Source of the DNA: Singulisphaera sp. GP187 | GTDB lineage: Bacteria > Planctomycetota > Planctomycetia > Gemmatales > Gemmataceae | NCBI GenBank assembly: GCA_945905925.1 | Contig: CAMDQN010000028.1 | Location: 1-54,213 of the forward strand | DNA: 54,213 nucleotides | Direction of reading: 5' to 3' | Part shown: positions 7,733 to 16,443 of the stretch, in pieces | Layout: every line of letters begins with the position of its first letter | How positions within the stretch are numbered: position 1 is the stretch's first letter | Made by a program: the position numbers and the translations under genes | Notes under the pieces: model-generated | The model's input: the letters and a program-made list of their open reading frames with translations, nothing else | Told to the model about the DNA's origin: nothing | Databases searched by the model: none

Positions 7733-8735
7733 AATCGTAGCCTCCGCCGCCTTCGCCGTACAAATCGCCCAGTGGGCCGCCCTTGTAGATGCGGCGGCCG
7801 AGGTTGTGGTTGTACGGCGTCCACGCGGACGGGTTGTTGCGGTCTTCCTTCAGCTCGCGAAGCACCATGTGCATTCGCGTGTCCATCAGGTCGATCAGGT
7901 GGAGAAGCATCGCCTCCGGGGTCATCGGCACCTTCGGACTGCCGTAATTAAGTTCCCCGTGGTGGCTCAGGATCATGTGCTGGATGCGCAGCATTAGTTC
8001 ACGCGGGAACGGCTCACCCGTTAAGTCCGGCACCTTCGCCGCGGTTTCCGCGAGCATCGCCACCGCGATCGGAATGTGCCCGACCAACTGCCCTTCATCC
8101 GAGTAACCGAAAGCGCGGCTGAAGGTCAGTTCGCGCGTCTTGCCGGCGTCGTGCAGGAAGATGCCCATTAACACGAGGTCGCGGTCGACAACGGGATAGA
8201 GCGGCAGCACCTTGTCGGCCGCGTCCATCATCGAGATCGTGTGTTCCAGCAACCCGCCGACATAGGCGTGGTGCAACTTCACGCCGGCCGGACACGTGGT
8301 GAACGCGCGCAGGAACGCATCGTCCATCAAGAAGCATTCCGCGAGCGCTCGGAGGTGCGGGTTGCCGAGCCGCAGGAGGTAGCCGCGAAGCCGTTCGGTG
8401 AGCTTTGGGATGCTCTGTTCGGTCTGCGGGAGGAAGTCCGTGAACTCGACCTTCTGCGATTCCACCCGATCGACCGCAGTGAGGATCACCTGCAGCGCGC
8501 CCTGGAACAACTGCACCTTGCCGGTGGCGTGCAGGAAATCGCCGGGGTCGAACCCCCGCGCAATGTTGTCGCCCGCGTTCCACATTCGCCCCTGGATGCC
8601 GCCGGTGCGGTCACGCAGTTCTAGAAGGAGGAACGGATTGCCGTTCCGGTTCGCGCGGAGTTGCTTGTCGGTGACGAGATACACGTCGTCGAGGTCGTCC
8701 CCGTCGCGGAGCTGTTCGACGAAACGGCGAGCCAT
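7731..8735 (-). CDS. YhaM-type 3'-5' exoribonuclease (OB-fold plus HD domain)
   Basis: The 334-residue protein has an N-terminal OB-fold nucleic-acid binding region (YLVTDKQLRANRNGNPFLLLEL through LQVILTAVDRVE) and a central HD phosphohydrolase domain. Metal ligands are visible in HHAYVGGLLEHT, GIFLHDAGKTREL and ILSHHGELNYG. This is the architecture of Bacillus YhaM, a 3'-5' exonuclease active on RNA and single-stranded DNA. The YDGEGGGG-type acidic/glycine tail is not conserved. It lies upstream of rnr on the same strand, so two RNA-decay nucleases may form one unit despite the inverted repeat between them. Confidence 0.87.
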   Translation of the reverse strand: MARRFVEQLRDGDDLDDVYLVTDKQLRANRNGNPFLLLELRDRTGGIQGRMWNAGDNIARGFDPGDFLHATGKVQLFQGALQVILTAVDRVESQKVEFTDFLPQTEQSIPKLTERLRGYLLRLGNPHLRALAECFLMDDAFLRAFTTCPAGVKLHHAYVGGLLEHTISMMDAADKVLPLYPVVDRDLVLMGIFLHDAGKTRELTFSRAFGYSDEGQLVGHIPIAVAMLAETAAKVPDLTGEPFPRELMLRIQHMILSHHGELNYGSPKVPMTPEAMLLHLIDLMDTRMHMVLRELKEDRNNPSAWTPYNHNLGRRIYKGGPLGDLYGEGGGGYD

Positions 8736-8746
8736 GCGAAACCTTT

Positions 8747-8850
8747 AGGGGCAAGGGGCGAGGGGACAGGGGACAGGATAGAAAGAAAACAAGGCAAGTA
8801 ACTATTCGGTCTTTTCTGACCCCTCGCCCTTTGCCCCTTGCCCCTTGCCG
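8747..8850. repeat. Imperfect inverted repeat of GGGGCAAGG/CCTTGCCCC units
   Basis: The left arm (about 8747-8777) reads GGGGCAAGGGGCGAGGGGACAG. The right arm (about 8816-8850) contains the complement CCCCTCGCCCTTTGCCCC plus extra CCTTGCCCC units. The right arm is translated as the C-terminal GKGQGAKGEG of the DUF393 protein, so the repeat extends into a gene. Confidence 0.75.
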
Positions 8851-9287
8851 CGAAGCGTCAACTGGCAGCCACCATCACCGCACGGCACCAGATCGTAGCG
8901 GTTGCGTGCGACCCACAAATACAGTTTGTTGCCGAAGCCCGGTACGCCGGGGAGGTACAGCAGCGGCGCGAGTAACACCGTAAGCGGCAATCGCCACGCC
9001 ATCCACCGGAACGCCTTGTACCCCGCGAACGCTCGCCTGCGGTTCGGCGTGACGAGGTGCATCTCTTCGAGCAAGCGTTTCATGTCAAGCGGTTCGGCGC
9101 ACGGTGGCCAGTGGGCCTTGTCGCGACAATCTTGAAGGTGCAGCCGCTTGAACCAGTCGAGCCGCTTTAGGATGCGCGCGCCGCGCTGACACAACGGACA
9201 CATGCCGTCGTACAGCACGACCGCTTTCCCCTTCGCGGAATCAGTGACCGGCGATTCGCTCACGACTGGTTCGACCGCAACGCTCAT
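8802..9287 (-). CDS. Thiol-disulfide oxidoreductase DCC family protein (DUF393)
   Basis: A 161-residue protein with the defining VVLYDGMCPLCQRGARILKR motif near residues 24-43; the C-x-x-C gives the thioredoxin-like redox pair. The following LDW..LHLQDCRD and the hydrophobic helices (AWRLPLTVLLAPLLYLPGVPGFG) match the DUF393 family. The physiological partner is unknown. The last roughly 20 residues (GKGQGAKGEGSEKTE) are low-complexity and encoded by an inverted repeat, which suggests that the original stop was displaced by repeat insertion. Confidence 0.87.
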   Translation of the reverse strand: MSVAVEPVVSESPVTDSAKGKAVVLYDGMCPLCQRGARILKRLDWFKRLHLQDCRDKAHWPPCAEPLDMKRLLEEMHLVTPNRRRAFAGYKAFRWMAWRLPLTVLLAPLLYLPGVPGFGNKLYLWVARNRYDLVPCGDGGCQLTLRGKGQGAKGEGSEKTE

Positions 9288-9383
9288 AACGCCCTCTTGG
9301 TGGACACGAGCATTCTACCTGAGATACCGCAAGGGCGGGGGAAATCCAACACCGTACAATGGGCGAGAAGGTGAAGGCGAAAG

Positions 9384-9502
9384 GCCGACCCACCCCCGAC
9401 CCCTCCCTGCAGGGAGGGGAGGAAGACACCGATAATCCGGGTACGTTTGCGGCGCGCAATCTTCCTCCCCTCCCTGCAGGGAGGGGTCGGGGGTGGGTCG
9501 GC
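9384..9502. repeat. Perfect 42-bp inverted repeat upstream of panB
   Basis: Arms 9384-9425 and 9461-9502 are exact reverse complements over 42 bases with a 35-base spacer. Each arm also contains a nested palindrome around CTGCAG (CCCTCCCTGCAGGGAGGG). It lies between divergent genes, and the right arm ends a few bases before the panB ribosome-binding site. Transcripts could be sequestered by an unusually stable structure. Confidence 0.93.
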
Positions 9503-9516
9503 TTCTGGAGTTCTCC

Positions 9517-10302
9517 ATGCAAATCACCGTTCCCGAATTTCGCGCAGCGAAGACGAAGGGCGCGAAACTCGCCGTCGTCACGGCCTACGACTACACCTCC
9601 GCGCGACTCTGCGACGAATCGGGGGTTGACGCGATCCTCGTCGGTGATTCGGTCGGCATGGTGGTGCAGGGGCACCCCAATTCGCTGCCGGTCACGCTGG
9701 CCGAGATGATCTACCACACCAAATGCGTGATGCGCGGCGTGAAGCAGGCGCTGGTCGTGGGCGATCTGCCGTTCATGACGTATCAGGTGAGCGCGAAGCA
9801 GGCGGTGCGGAGTGCGGGCCGGTTGATGAAGGAGAGCGGTGCGCACGCGGTGAAACTCGAAGGCGGCGTGCGGATGCGTGCCGCGATTCGTGCGTGCGTG
9901 GACGCGGGCATCCCGGTGATGGCGCACGTCGGTTTAACGCCGCAATCGGTTCACCAGATGGGCGGGTTCAAGGTGCAGCGCGACGCCGACGCGCTGCTCG
10001 CGGACATCGCCGCGGTGGAAGAAGCCGGCGCGTTCGCGGCGGTGGTGGAGAGCGTGCCCGCGGACCTCGGCGCGAAACTCACGGCCTCAGTCACGATCCC
10101 CACAATCGGCATCGGAGCGGGTGCCGGGTGCGACGGTCAGGTATTGGTGTTTCACGACCTGCTCGGGTTGTACCCCGACTTCAAACCGAAGTTCGCGAAG
10201 CGCTACGCCGACCTCGGCGCCGCGGTGAAAACGGCAGTGGAGTCGTACTGCAACGAGGTGCGAACGGGGGCGTTCCCGGCTGCGGAACACACCTTCCGGT
10301 AA
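9517..10302 (+). CDS. panB: 3-methyl-2-oxobutanoate hydroxymethyltransferase
   Basis: Transfers a hydroxymethyl group from 5,10-methylene-tetrahydrofolate to 2-oxoisovalerate, giving ketopantoate for pantothenate and CoA synthesis. The 261-residue sequence carries the family motifs VVTAYDYTSA, the metal/substrate region VGDSVGMVVQGH, AVKLEGG, AHVGLTPQSVHQMGGFK and PTIGIGAGAGCDGQVLV. The start at 9517 follows TGGAG at 9506-9510; an upstream in-frame ATG at 9493 falls in the repeat. No other pantothenate genes are adjacent. Confidence 0.95.
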   Translation: MQITVPEFRAAKTKGAKLAVVTAYDYTSARLCDESGVDAILVGDSVGMVVQGHPNSLPVTLAEMIYHTKCVMRGVKQALVVGDLPFMTYQVSAKQAVRSAGRLMKESGAHAVKLEGGVRMRAAIRACVDAGIPVMAHVGLTPQSVHQMGGFKVQRDADALLADIAAVEEAGAFAAVVESVPADLGAKLTASVTIPTIGIGAGAGCDGQVLVFHDLLGLYPDFKPKFAKRYADLGAAVKTAVESYCNEVRTGAFPAAEHTFR

Positions 10303-10311
10303 GGTGAAAAG

Positions 10312-11334
10312 ATGCTCGCACTCCAATCCGATCTGAAGCCGGCGGGCGGTCCGCGAAACCCGGCCCGGCTCGCGTTCTCGCCCGACGGGCTGGCGCTGCT
10401 CGCCTCCACCGGCGACCGGGTACAGGTGTGGCCCCGGCTCGACGCCCCACCGCGCCCGGTCGCGGAGAGCGAATCGATGCTGGAACGGGTCGCGTTCACC
10501 CCGGACGGTGGCCGCGTGTACCTCTACAGGTCCGGCAGCAGCCGCACCGACGTACTCGATGCGGCGACCGGCGGCGTCACCCGGTCCGGGCTGCCGGAAG
10601 ACCCGGCGTGGTTCCATTTCGACACCGCTGGCGGGTTCTGCATCGTCTGCCGCGATCAGGGGAACTTGGTACGGTTCGATTACGCCCCGAAACTGAAGAA
10701 GAAGCAATTCCGCGAAGCGTGGGTGATCGACCGGTGGAGCGACGGTTCGGAGAAGAATCGCAAGCCCCTCGGTTCGCACTACCGGTTCGGCGCGATCGGT
10801 GCCGCGGCCGGTGTGTTCGTCTCGCTGGAGTACAAGTTCGGCGGATCCGAACCATTCCGCGGCTTGACCGTGCGCTCGGTCACCGACGGCTCCATCGTCT
10901 ACCACCAGCCGCTGAAGTCGAACAACGCGGACAAGCTCCTGGACGCTGCCGGGTTGACGCTGGCGATCCACCCGTCGGGCCGCTACATGGCGTACCCGGA
11001 CGGCCCGGTGGTGAGATTCCGCGCGCTCGCCGAAGGCGTGAAGGTGCGGGCCAAGTTACCGAAGTTGCCGGCGAAGAAGCCCAAGAAGCCCGCGAAGAAA
11101 CCGAAGCCGGCACCGGACTACCACGCGGTCGCGTTCAGCCCGAACGGCGTGCTGCTCGCGGTGGTCGGTGATGACAGCCTCGTAACGCTCTACGACACAT
11201 CGACGTGGAAGGTGGTGAAGTCGTTCGCGTGGAAGGTCGGCAAGTTGCGTGCGGTGTGTTTCAGCGCCGACGGGTTCCGCGCCGCGGCGCTGAGCGCGAA
11301 CGGGAAAATCATGGTGTGGGACATAGACATCTGA
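10312..11334 (+). CDS. WD40-type beta-propeller protein, copy 1 of a tandem array
   Basis: The first of five adjacent paralogues. The 340-residue protein has no signal peptide and carries WD40-like blades (LAFSPDGLALLASTGDRVQVW, VAFTPDGGRVYLY). It ends in the array's shared C-terminus: VAFSPNGVLLAVVGDDS, LYDTSTWKVVKSFAWKVGKLRAV and IMVWDIDI. A lysine/proline insert (KKPKKPAKKPKPAP, around residues 250-263) is unique to this copy. Such propellers are protein-interaction scaffolds; no enzymatic residues are visible. It begins 9 bases after panB and may be read through from it. Confidence 0.82.
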   Translation: MLALQSDLKPAGGPRNPARLAFSPDGLALLASTGDRVQVWPRLDAPPRPVAESESMLERVAFTPDGGRVYLYRSGSSRTDVLDAATGGVTRSGLPEDPAWFHFDTAGGFCIVCRDQGNLVRFDYAPKLKKKQFREAWVIDRWSDGSEKNRKPLGSHYRFGAIGAAAGVFVSLEYKFGGSEPFRGLTVRSVTDGSIVYHQPLKSNNADKLLDAAGLTLAIHPSGRYMAYPDGPVVRFRALAEGVKVRAKLPKLPAKKPKKPAKKPKPAPDYHAVAFSPNGVLLAVVGDDSLVTLYDTSTWKVVKSFAWKVGKLRAVCFSADGFRAAALSANGKIMVWDIDI

Positions 11335-11367
11335 AGCCGCTCGCGACATCGTGAGTGTGAGTTCGTC

Positions 11368-12309
11368 ATGCGAATCATCCAGAGCGAAAACCCGCGCCCG
11401 CTGAACCTGCTCGCGCTCGGGCCCGGCGGGCTTGTTGCTGCTGCGTGCAGCACCTTCGCATCCGCGCCCGTTGGTTACGTGGACGTGTGGGATGCCGTCA
11501 GCGGGAAGGAGCGTTTTAATCACTGCGGCCCGGCAGGTCTCCCAATCGGGGGCGTTGCGTTCACCTCGGATGGCAAAGCTCTACTCGTCGCCGAGTTCGC
11601 GCGCGTCACGGTGGTTGATCTTGGAGTTTGGGCGAACTTGCTCCCTCCTGGGGTGATATTTGGAAACCCGGAAATCGCCCTCGCCGCCTCTGAAGCACGG
11701 TTACTGATTGCATCGCATTACCAGCGCCACGCGAATTTGGAATGCTGGTCGCTTGTGGTCGGTTCGGTGCCCTTCCGGGTGTGGCAGAACGGCCCGCACC
11801 ACGACGGTATTCGGTTCTCGAAACCCACTGCGAGCATTGAAGGCCACCGGTTTGCGGTCGCCGAGCAAGCAGCCGATTCCAGCGGGCGACCGTTACAACA
11901 CAGTTCGATTCGCGACGCGAACACCGGTGAGCAGCTCATTTCCATTCCGCTCGACGCGGCCGACCCGGTGCAGCAACTCGCGTTCACCGCGGATGGCGCA
12001 AAGTTGCTCGTCCACACGGACAGCCGCACGGTGCAGATGTTCGACGCGACCACCGGCGCGCCGGCGGGCGAATTGGTTCATCCCGGTCGGCCGTACGTGA
12101 CCGGGATCGCGGTTCATCCGCGCGGCCCGGTCGCGTGCGTGCGCACGAACGGAACCGTCACGCTCTGGGACGCCGACAAGTGCGAACAACTCCGCACGCT
12201 CGACTGGAAGACCGGGAAGCTCGTGTCGGTCGCGTTCAGCCCGGACGGGGCGCTCGGCGCCGCGGGCACTGAGGACGGCAAGGTGGTCGTGTGGGACGTG
12301 GACATTTGA
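11368..12309 (+). CDS. WD40-type beta-propeller protein, copy 2
   Basis: A 313-residue cytoplasmic-looking propeller. The N-terminal half has diverged (LNLLALGPGGLVAAAC, VDVWDAVSGKERF). The C-terminal half keeps the blades QLAFTADGAKLLVHTDSRTV, VTLWDADKCEQLRTLDWKTGKLVSVAF and the terminal VVVWDVDI. It lies 33 bases after copy 1 and 10 bases before copy 3, consistent with one transcript. The last blade includes the DWKTGK signature equivalent to AWKVGK/TWDIGK in its neighbours. Confidence 0.8.
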   Translation: MRIIQSENPRPLNLLALGPGGLVAAACSTFASAPVGYVDVWDAVSGKERFNHCGPAGLPIGGVAFTSDGKALLVAEFARVTVVDLGVWANLLPPGVIFGNPEIALAASEARLLIASHYQRHANLECWSLVVGSVPFRVWQNGPHHDGIRFSKPTASIEGHRFAVAEQAADSSGRPLQHSSIRDANTGEQLISIPLDAADPVQQLAFTADGAKLLVHTDSRTVQMFDATTGAPAGELVHPGRPYVTGIAVHPRGPVACVRTNGTVTLWDADKCEQLRTLDWKTGKLVSVAFSPDGALGAAGTEDGKVVVWDVDI

Positions 12310-12319
12310 GGCCACGCCG

Positions 12320-13237
12320 ATGCTCGTGATGGAACTGGGGCGCAAGGCGTGCGTCGATCACCTCGCGTTCGCGCCGGACGGCGCCACGCTCGCCGCGTCC
12401 GGCGATTTCGGGGTGCGGTTGTGGCGTGAACTGGCCGACGGGCTGCGCGCCGAACGGTTGATCGACGAGCGGTGGCTCGGCGCGGCGAGGTTCACTGCGG
12501 CAGACGATCGCTGGCTGTTCGCCGCGTCGAACCATTCCGTTTACCGTGTTCACACAGCGAACGGCGGATGCACCTCAACCATGATGTGGCGCGGCGACGC
12601 CACATGGGTCGAAGTATCGCCGGTCGCGCCACTGATCCTCGTCGCTCAAGTTCTGTCGATTCGCCTGAGCAGGCTCGCGTGCTGGCACGCCGACGACCTG
12701 TCGCCGAACGGGAAGGTGTGGGAGCGGTCGTTCCGCGCGGCGGGCGCGCACCGGCCGCGATTCCTCCCTGGAGGGAAGCAGATTGCGCACCTCGAAGGTG
12801 TCTGGGTGCCGAAACGGCAACGGCACGAGTTCCGCGCCGTCATTTCCGACGCCGCCACCGGTGAGCCGCTCGGTCCGTCCGACGACGACCAAGTGGTGGG
12901 GTACAACTCGCTCCTCTCGCCAGACGGGAACCTGTTCGCGGTGCGCGACACCACCGGCGTCGAGGTATGCCCGGTCGCCGGCGGGCCGGGCGTGGAACTG
13001 CGGAACGACAGCAAGAAACACTTCACCGACGTGGCTTTTCACCCCGGCGGCAAGTACCTCGCCGCGACCAGCAACGACGCGACCGTGAAACTCTACGACA
13101 CGATCACATGGGAACTCGCGCGCACGTTCACCTGGGACATCGGCAAGATGCGATCCATCGCGTTCTCGCCCGACGGCGCGCTCGCCGCAGCCGGCAGCGA
13201 CAAGGGACAAGTAATCGTCTGGGACGTGGACGTGTGA
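12320..13237 (+). CDS. WD40-type beta-propeller protein, copy 3
   Basis: A 305-residue paralogue beginning MLVMELGRKACVDHLAFAPDG. Its GAGG ribosome-binding site overlaps the stop of copy 2. Its second half matches the other copies most clearly: DVAFHPGGKYLAATSNDATVK, LYDTITWELARTFTWDIGKMRSIAFSPDG and VIVWDVDV. There is no signal peptide or transmembrane segment. The middle region (ISDAATGEPLGPSDDDQVVG) is variable between copies and might carry partner specificity. Confidence 0.8.
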   Translation: MLVMELGRKACVDHLAFAPDGATLAASGDFGVRLWRELADGLRAERLIDERWLGAARFTAADDRWLFAASNHSVYRVHTANGGCTSTMMWRGDATWVEVSPVAPLILVAQVLSIRLSRLACWHADDLSPNGKVWERSFRAAGAHRPRFLPGGKQIAHLEGVWVPKRQRHEFRAVISDAATGEPLGPSDDDQVVGYNSLLSPDGNLFAVRDTTGVEVCPVAGGPGVELRNDSKKHFTDVAFHPGGKYLAATSNDATVKLYDTITWELARTFTWDIGKMRSIAFSPDGALAAAGSDKGQVIVWDVDV

Positions 13238-13348
13238 AGAAACGGCGGAAGGCGGAAGTAAAAACGAGAAACAGAATCCCGGATCGCGGCCCCTCTTCTA
13301 CCTTTCATTCCGCAATCCGCATTTCGCACTCCGCAATACGATAAGCGG
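13238..13348. repeat. Spacer with short CCGCA-type direct repeats
   Basis: This 111-base gap is the longest inside the propeller array. It contains GGCGGAAGGCGGAAG and, near the next start, a run of related units: CCGCAATCCGCATTTCGCACTCCGCAAT. It resembles a single-arm remnant of a junction repeat. No gene is seen. Confidence 0.5.
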
Positions 13349-14212
13349 ATGCTCGTCTGGAAAGCGTACTCGCGGATGATCGACACGCTGGCGTTCGCCC
13401 CGGACGGGCGCGCGCTGGCGTTGGGCGGCTACTACCTCGCGTGCCGGGTCATCGACTCGGCGACCGGCTCGCGACTGTGGACCGCCCACGGCGGCGCGGC
13501 GTTCGGGCTGTCGCTGGCGTTCGGGCCAGGCGGAACGGTGTTGTGCCGCGACGACGGGCTGTCCACGCGGGCTGCGGACACCGGCGTCGAGGTGCGCCGG
13601 TGCGGGCAGTGGTGCCGAGCGTTCGCGCTGACGCCCGACGGGCGCACCGCGTACGCCACCGAGGGCGGCACCCGCGACCTCGTCCGGCGCTACGAGCTGG
13701 AATCAGGCGAGGCGCGCGGCGAGGTGGAACTCGAGTCTGGAGCGATCAACCGGCTCGCGGTGTCGCCGGGCGGGCAGTTCGTGGCCGCCGTCGGGTGCAA
13801 GCGGTTCCACCTGCTCGCGGCCGACACGTTTGCGGTGTGCGCCACCGACACCCACCGGGCGCTTTCAACCGGCGCGTTTGCGCTGGCGTTCAGCCCGTGC
13901 GGGCGCACGCTGGTGTACTCCGCCGGGCGCGTGTTGTTCGTGTGGGACGTGGCGTCGGCCCGCGAAGTCTCGCAGTTACACCTCGAATCGAAGCACTTCA
14001 TGGACGCGGCGTTCACCCCGGACGGACGCCGACTGGTGACCGTGAGCAAGGAGGGGGCGGCTCGCGTGTGGGACACCGCGACGTGGACGTGCGAGCGGTC
14101 GTTCGCGTGGGACGCGGGTCCGCTGCGCGCGGTGGCCGTCGCCCCGGACGGTACCCGCGCAGCGGCGGCAGGCGACACCGGACGCGTGGTCGTGTGGGAC
14201 TTGGACGTGTAA
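13349..14212 (+). CDS. WD40-type beta-propeller protein, copy 4
   Basis: A 287-residue paralogue with clear blades: IDTLAFAPDGRALALGG, LSLAFGPGGTVLC, RLAVSPGGQFVAAVGCK, ALAFSPCGRTLVYS and the shared end AAFTPDGRRLVTVSKEG, WDTATWTCERSFAWDAGPLRAVAVAPDG and VVVWDLDV. It is the most regular propeller of the five, with roughly seven blade-like segments. The ATG at 13349 follows AAGCGG. It is separated from copy 5 by 15 bases. Confidence 0.82.
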   Translation: MLVWKAYSRMIDTLAFAPDGRALALGGYYLACRVIDSATGSRLWTAHGGAAFGLSLAFGPGGTVLCRDDGLSTRAADTGVEVRRCGQWCRAFALTPDGRTAYATEGGTRDLVRRYELESGEARGEVELESGAINRLAVSPGGQFVAAVGCKRFHLLAADTFAVCATDTHRALSTGAFALAFSPCGRTLVYSAGRVLFVWDVASAREVSQLHLESKHFMDAAFTPDGRRLVTVSKEGAARVWDTATWTCERSFAWDAGPLRAVAVAPDGTRAAAAGDTGRVVVWDLDV

Positions 14213-14227
14213 CACGGGAGAGCAATC

Positions 14228-15127
14228 GTGCTGACGTTCAAAGCCCACGACCAGACGATATACGGCCTCGCGTTCTCGCCCGACGGCCGGCACCTCGCCA
14301 CCAGTTCCAAAGACGAACCGGTGATTCTGTGGGCCTTCGACGGCCCAACCGAGGTGAAGAGGTTCCCCGGTTCCGGCTCCGACTCGCCGGTTGTGTTCTC
14401 GCCCGACGGTCGGTTCCTGGCCCGCGGCGGCTGGGATTTCGCCCTTTTGGAAGTGAGCAACGGGAAAGTGATCGCAACCGGCCGTGCGCGCGAGACGGTT
14501 GCGTTCTCGCCTGACAGTAAGGAGGTGGCCGGATGCAGTCCGCTGGAACGCTGGTCACTGCCGAAGGGCAAGCCGCTGTCCGGCGGGTGGGGCGATTGGC
14601 GCGGCCGGTACGCGGGTGGGGACATGGAATACGCGTCCGGCGCACTCGCCTATTCGCCCGACGGAACAACCATCGCCACCGCGTTCTTCGCGCGGCTCAA
14701 GAAGCGGGAGAGCCGCCCGATCGTGTTGTGGGCCCGCAAAACCGGGGAGGAGCGGGGCCGACTGCTCGCGGACTTCACCAACGGCGACCCGCGGTTCCTC
14801 ACCTACTCGCCGGACGGCTCCCTGATCGCGGGCGTTTACGGCGCGCGGGTGGGCGGGCTCGACGCCGCGACCGGGGCGACCGTCGCGGTGCTGAAAGTGG
14901 GAACGAAGCACTTCAAGGGGATCGCGTTCACACCGGATGGCAAGCGGTTGATCACGGTGAACACGGACGCCGCGGTGCGCGTGTACGACACCGCGACCTG
15001 GACCGAGACGACCGGCTACGAGTGGGACATCGGCCGGTTGACCGCGGTGGCTGTCGCCCCCGACGGGCTTCGAGCCGCGTGCGGGAGCGATCGCGGGCGC
15101 GTGGTCGTGTGGGATCTGGATTTGTAA
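14228..15127 (+). CDS. WD40-type beta-propeller protein, copy 5
   Basis: A 299-residue paralogue with a GTG start preceded by GGGAG. The first blade is the most canonical WD40 of the array (FKAHDQTIYGLAFSPDGRHLATSSKDEPVILWAF). The C-terminus repeats the array signature: IAFTPDGKRLITVNTDAAV, YDTATWTETTGYEWDIGRLTAVAVAPDG and VVVWDLDL. It closes the array; the next gene is a separately transcribed DUF1559 protein 118 bases away. Confidence 0.83.
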   Translation: MLTFKAHDQTIYGLAFSPDGRHLATSSKDEPVILWAFDGPTEVKRFPGSGSDSPVVFSPDGRFLARGGWDFALLEVSNGKVIATGRARETVAFSPDSKEVAGCSPLERWSLPKGKPLSGGWGDWRGRYAGGDMEYASGALAYSPDGTTIATAFFARLKKRESRPIVLWARKTGEERGRLLADFTNGDPRFLTYSPDGSLIAGVYGARVGGLDAATGATVAVLKVGTKHFKGIAFTPDGKRLITVNTDAAVRVYDTATWTETTGYEWDIGRLTAVAVAPDGLRAACGSDRGRVVVWDLDL

Positions 15128-15245
15128 CAAACCGAAAGTTGAGGTTAGAACGTCTTGACGGCTCGCCCGCGCCGGGTGATGCTAACAAACGCTCGCATTT
15201 TTCCTTTCCCGTCATCGCTCTACGGTTCTCCCCGCAGGAGGTTCC

Positions 15246-16391
15246 ATGCGTTGGTCGGACCCCCGTTCCGTCGCACACAGACGGACGGCATTCACGCTGA
15301 TTGAGTTGTTGGTGGTGATCGCGATTATTGCGATCCTCATCGGCTTGCTGCTCCCCGCCGTTCAGAAGGTCCGTGCGGCGGCAGCCCGGATGAGTTGCCA
15401 AAACAACCTGAAGCAGATCGGCCTCGCGTTCCAAAGTTACCACGGTGCTCACAGCCGATTTCCCGCCTACGGCTTCGATTACACCAGCAACCCGCGGCCG
15501 GCCAACCCATACGGCGATCAGCGCCAGGGGTTCACCGCGCTGGTTCTGATCGCCCCTCACATCGAGCAGGAAAACTTGACCAAACTGGTCAACACTCAGA
15601 TCTCGATCCTGGACCCAACCAACCTGCCGGCACCCGCACCGCTGGCGACCAACATTGCCGGTTCCACCCCGGTCAAGGTGTTCGTTTGCCCCGCGACCCC
15701 AGACTCGATGGGCCTGGCGAACTACGACGCGATCATGAGCACCTATCCCGGTTTTCCGGCCACCGGCCACCGGTACTCGCGGACCGACTACTGGCCGTTC
15801 GTCGGGTTCGACGACCTGCTACTGGGTACTGGGCGGTGTGGCAACGCGCTCGGCTCTTCGGCCACGAACGCCAAATGGTCGGGCGCCCTCAGCACCAAGA
15901 CCAGCGCCCCGGCGCCGAATGAGGGGAACCCGATCACCGCGATTACCGACGGGACGAGTAACACGCTGTTGTTCAGCGAAATCGCGGGACGCGGGCTGTC
16001 CATTTACGTGAAGGGCAAGGCCGCCGCCGTGATGCCGTCCTCGACCGCACAGTACACCGCCATCAATCCGGCCCCGGTCATCCCGGTCAGCACCAGTGGT
16101 TCCAGTCCCGGTGACGCCACGCAGTTCATTCGCGGCACCTGGGCGGACCAGAACGGGGTACCGTTCTTGCGCGGCTACCAGGTCAACGCGGCCGGAAACC
16201 AGGCGAACGCGAGCGCTGGGTGCGAGGTGATCAACGCGACCAACCACGCCGCCCCGTACTCCTTCCACACGGGCGGGGCGAACATGCTCCGATGCGACGG
16301 CTCGGTGGGATTCTTGCGCGACGGTACCTCGGGTCAAGTGCTGATCGCGATGATCACCCGGGCCGGCGGTGAGGTGTTCGCCGACAACTGA
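15246..16391 (+). CDS. DUF1559 family protein with prepilin-like N-terminus
   Basis: A 381-residue protein with a type II pseudopilin-like N-terminus ([20 protein letters not shown]) whose Phe and following Glu are the expected processing and methylation site. It continues with the DUF1559 hallmark [26 protein letters not shown]. The C-terminus has the family's H-x9-DG motif ([18 protein letters not shown]). These proteins are greatly expanded in planctomycetes and presumed to form surface or envelope fibres. AGGAGG lies 5 bases before the ATG at 15246. Confidence 0.95.
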   Translation: MRWSDPRSVAHRRTAFTLIELLVVIAIIAILIGLLLPAVQKVRAAAARMSCQNNLKQIGLAFQSYHGAHSRFPAYGFDYTSNPRPANPYGDQRQGFTALVLIAPHIEQENLTKLVNTQISILDPTNLPAPAPLATNIAGSTPVKVFVCPATPDSMGLANYDAIMSTYPGFPATGHRYSRTDYWPFVGFDDLLLGTGRCGNALGSSATNAKWSGALSTKTSAPAPNEGNPITAITDGTSNTLLFSEIAGRGLSIYVKGKAAAVMPSSTAQYTAINPAPVIPVSTSGSSPGDATQFIRGTWADQNGVPFLRGYQVNAAGNQANASAGCEVINATNHAAPYSFHTGGANMLRCDGSVGFLRDGTSGQVLIAMITRAGGEVFADN

Positions 16392-16443
16392 GCGCGAGCG
16401 CGAGCGTGATCCCGCACTCCTCGATGCCGAAGTGGCACTGCTG

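Noticed and set aside
9384-9502. CRISPR-like repeat upstream of panB
   Set aside because: There are two arms in inverted, not direct, orientation with one spacer, and no cas genes.
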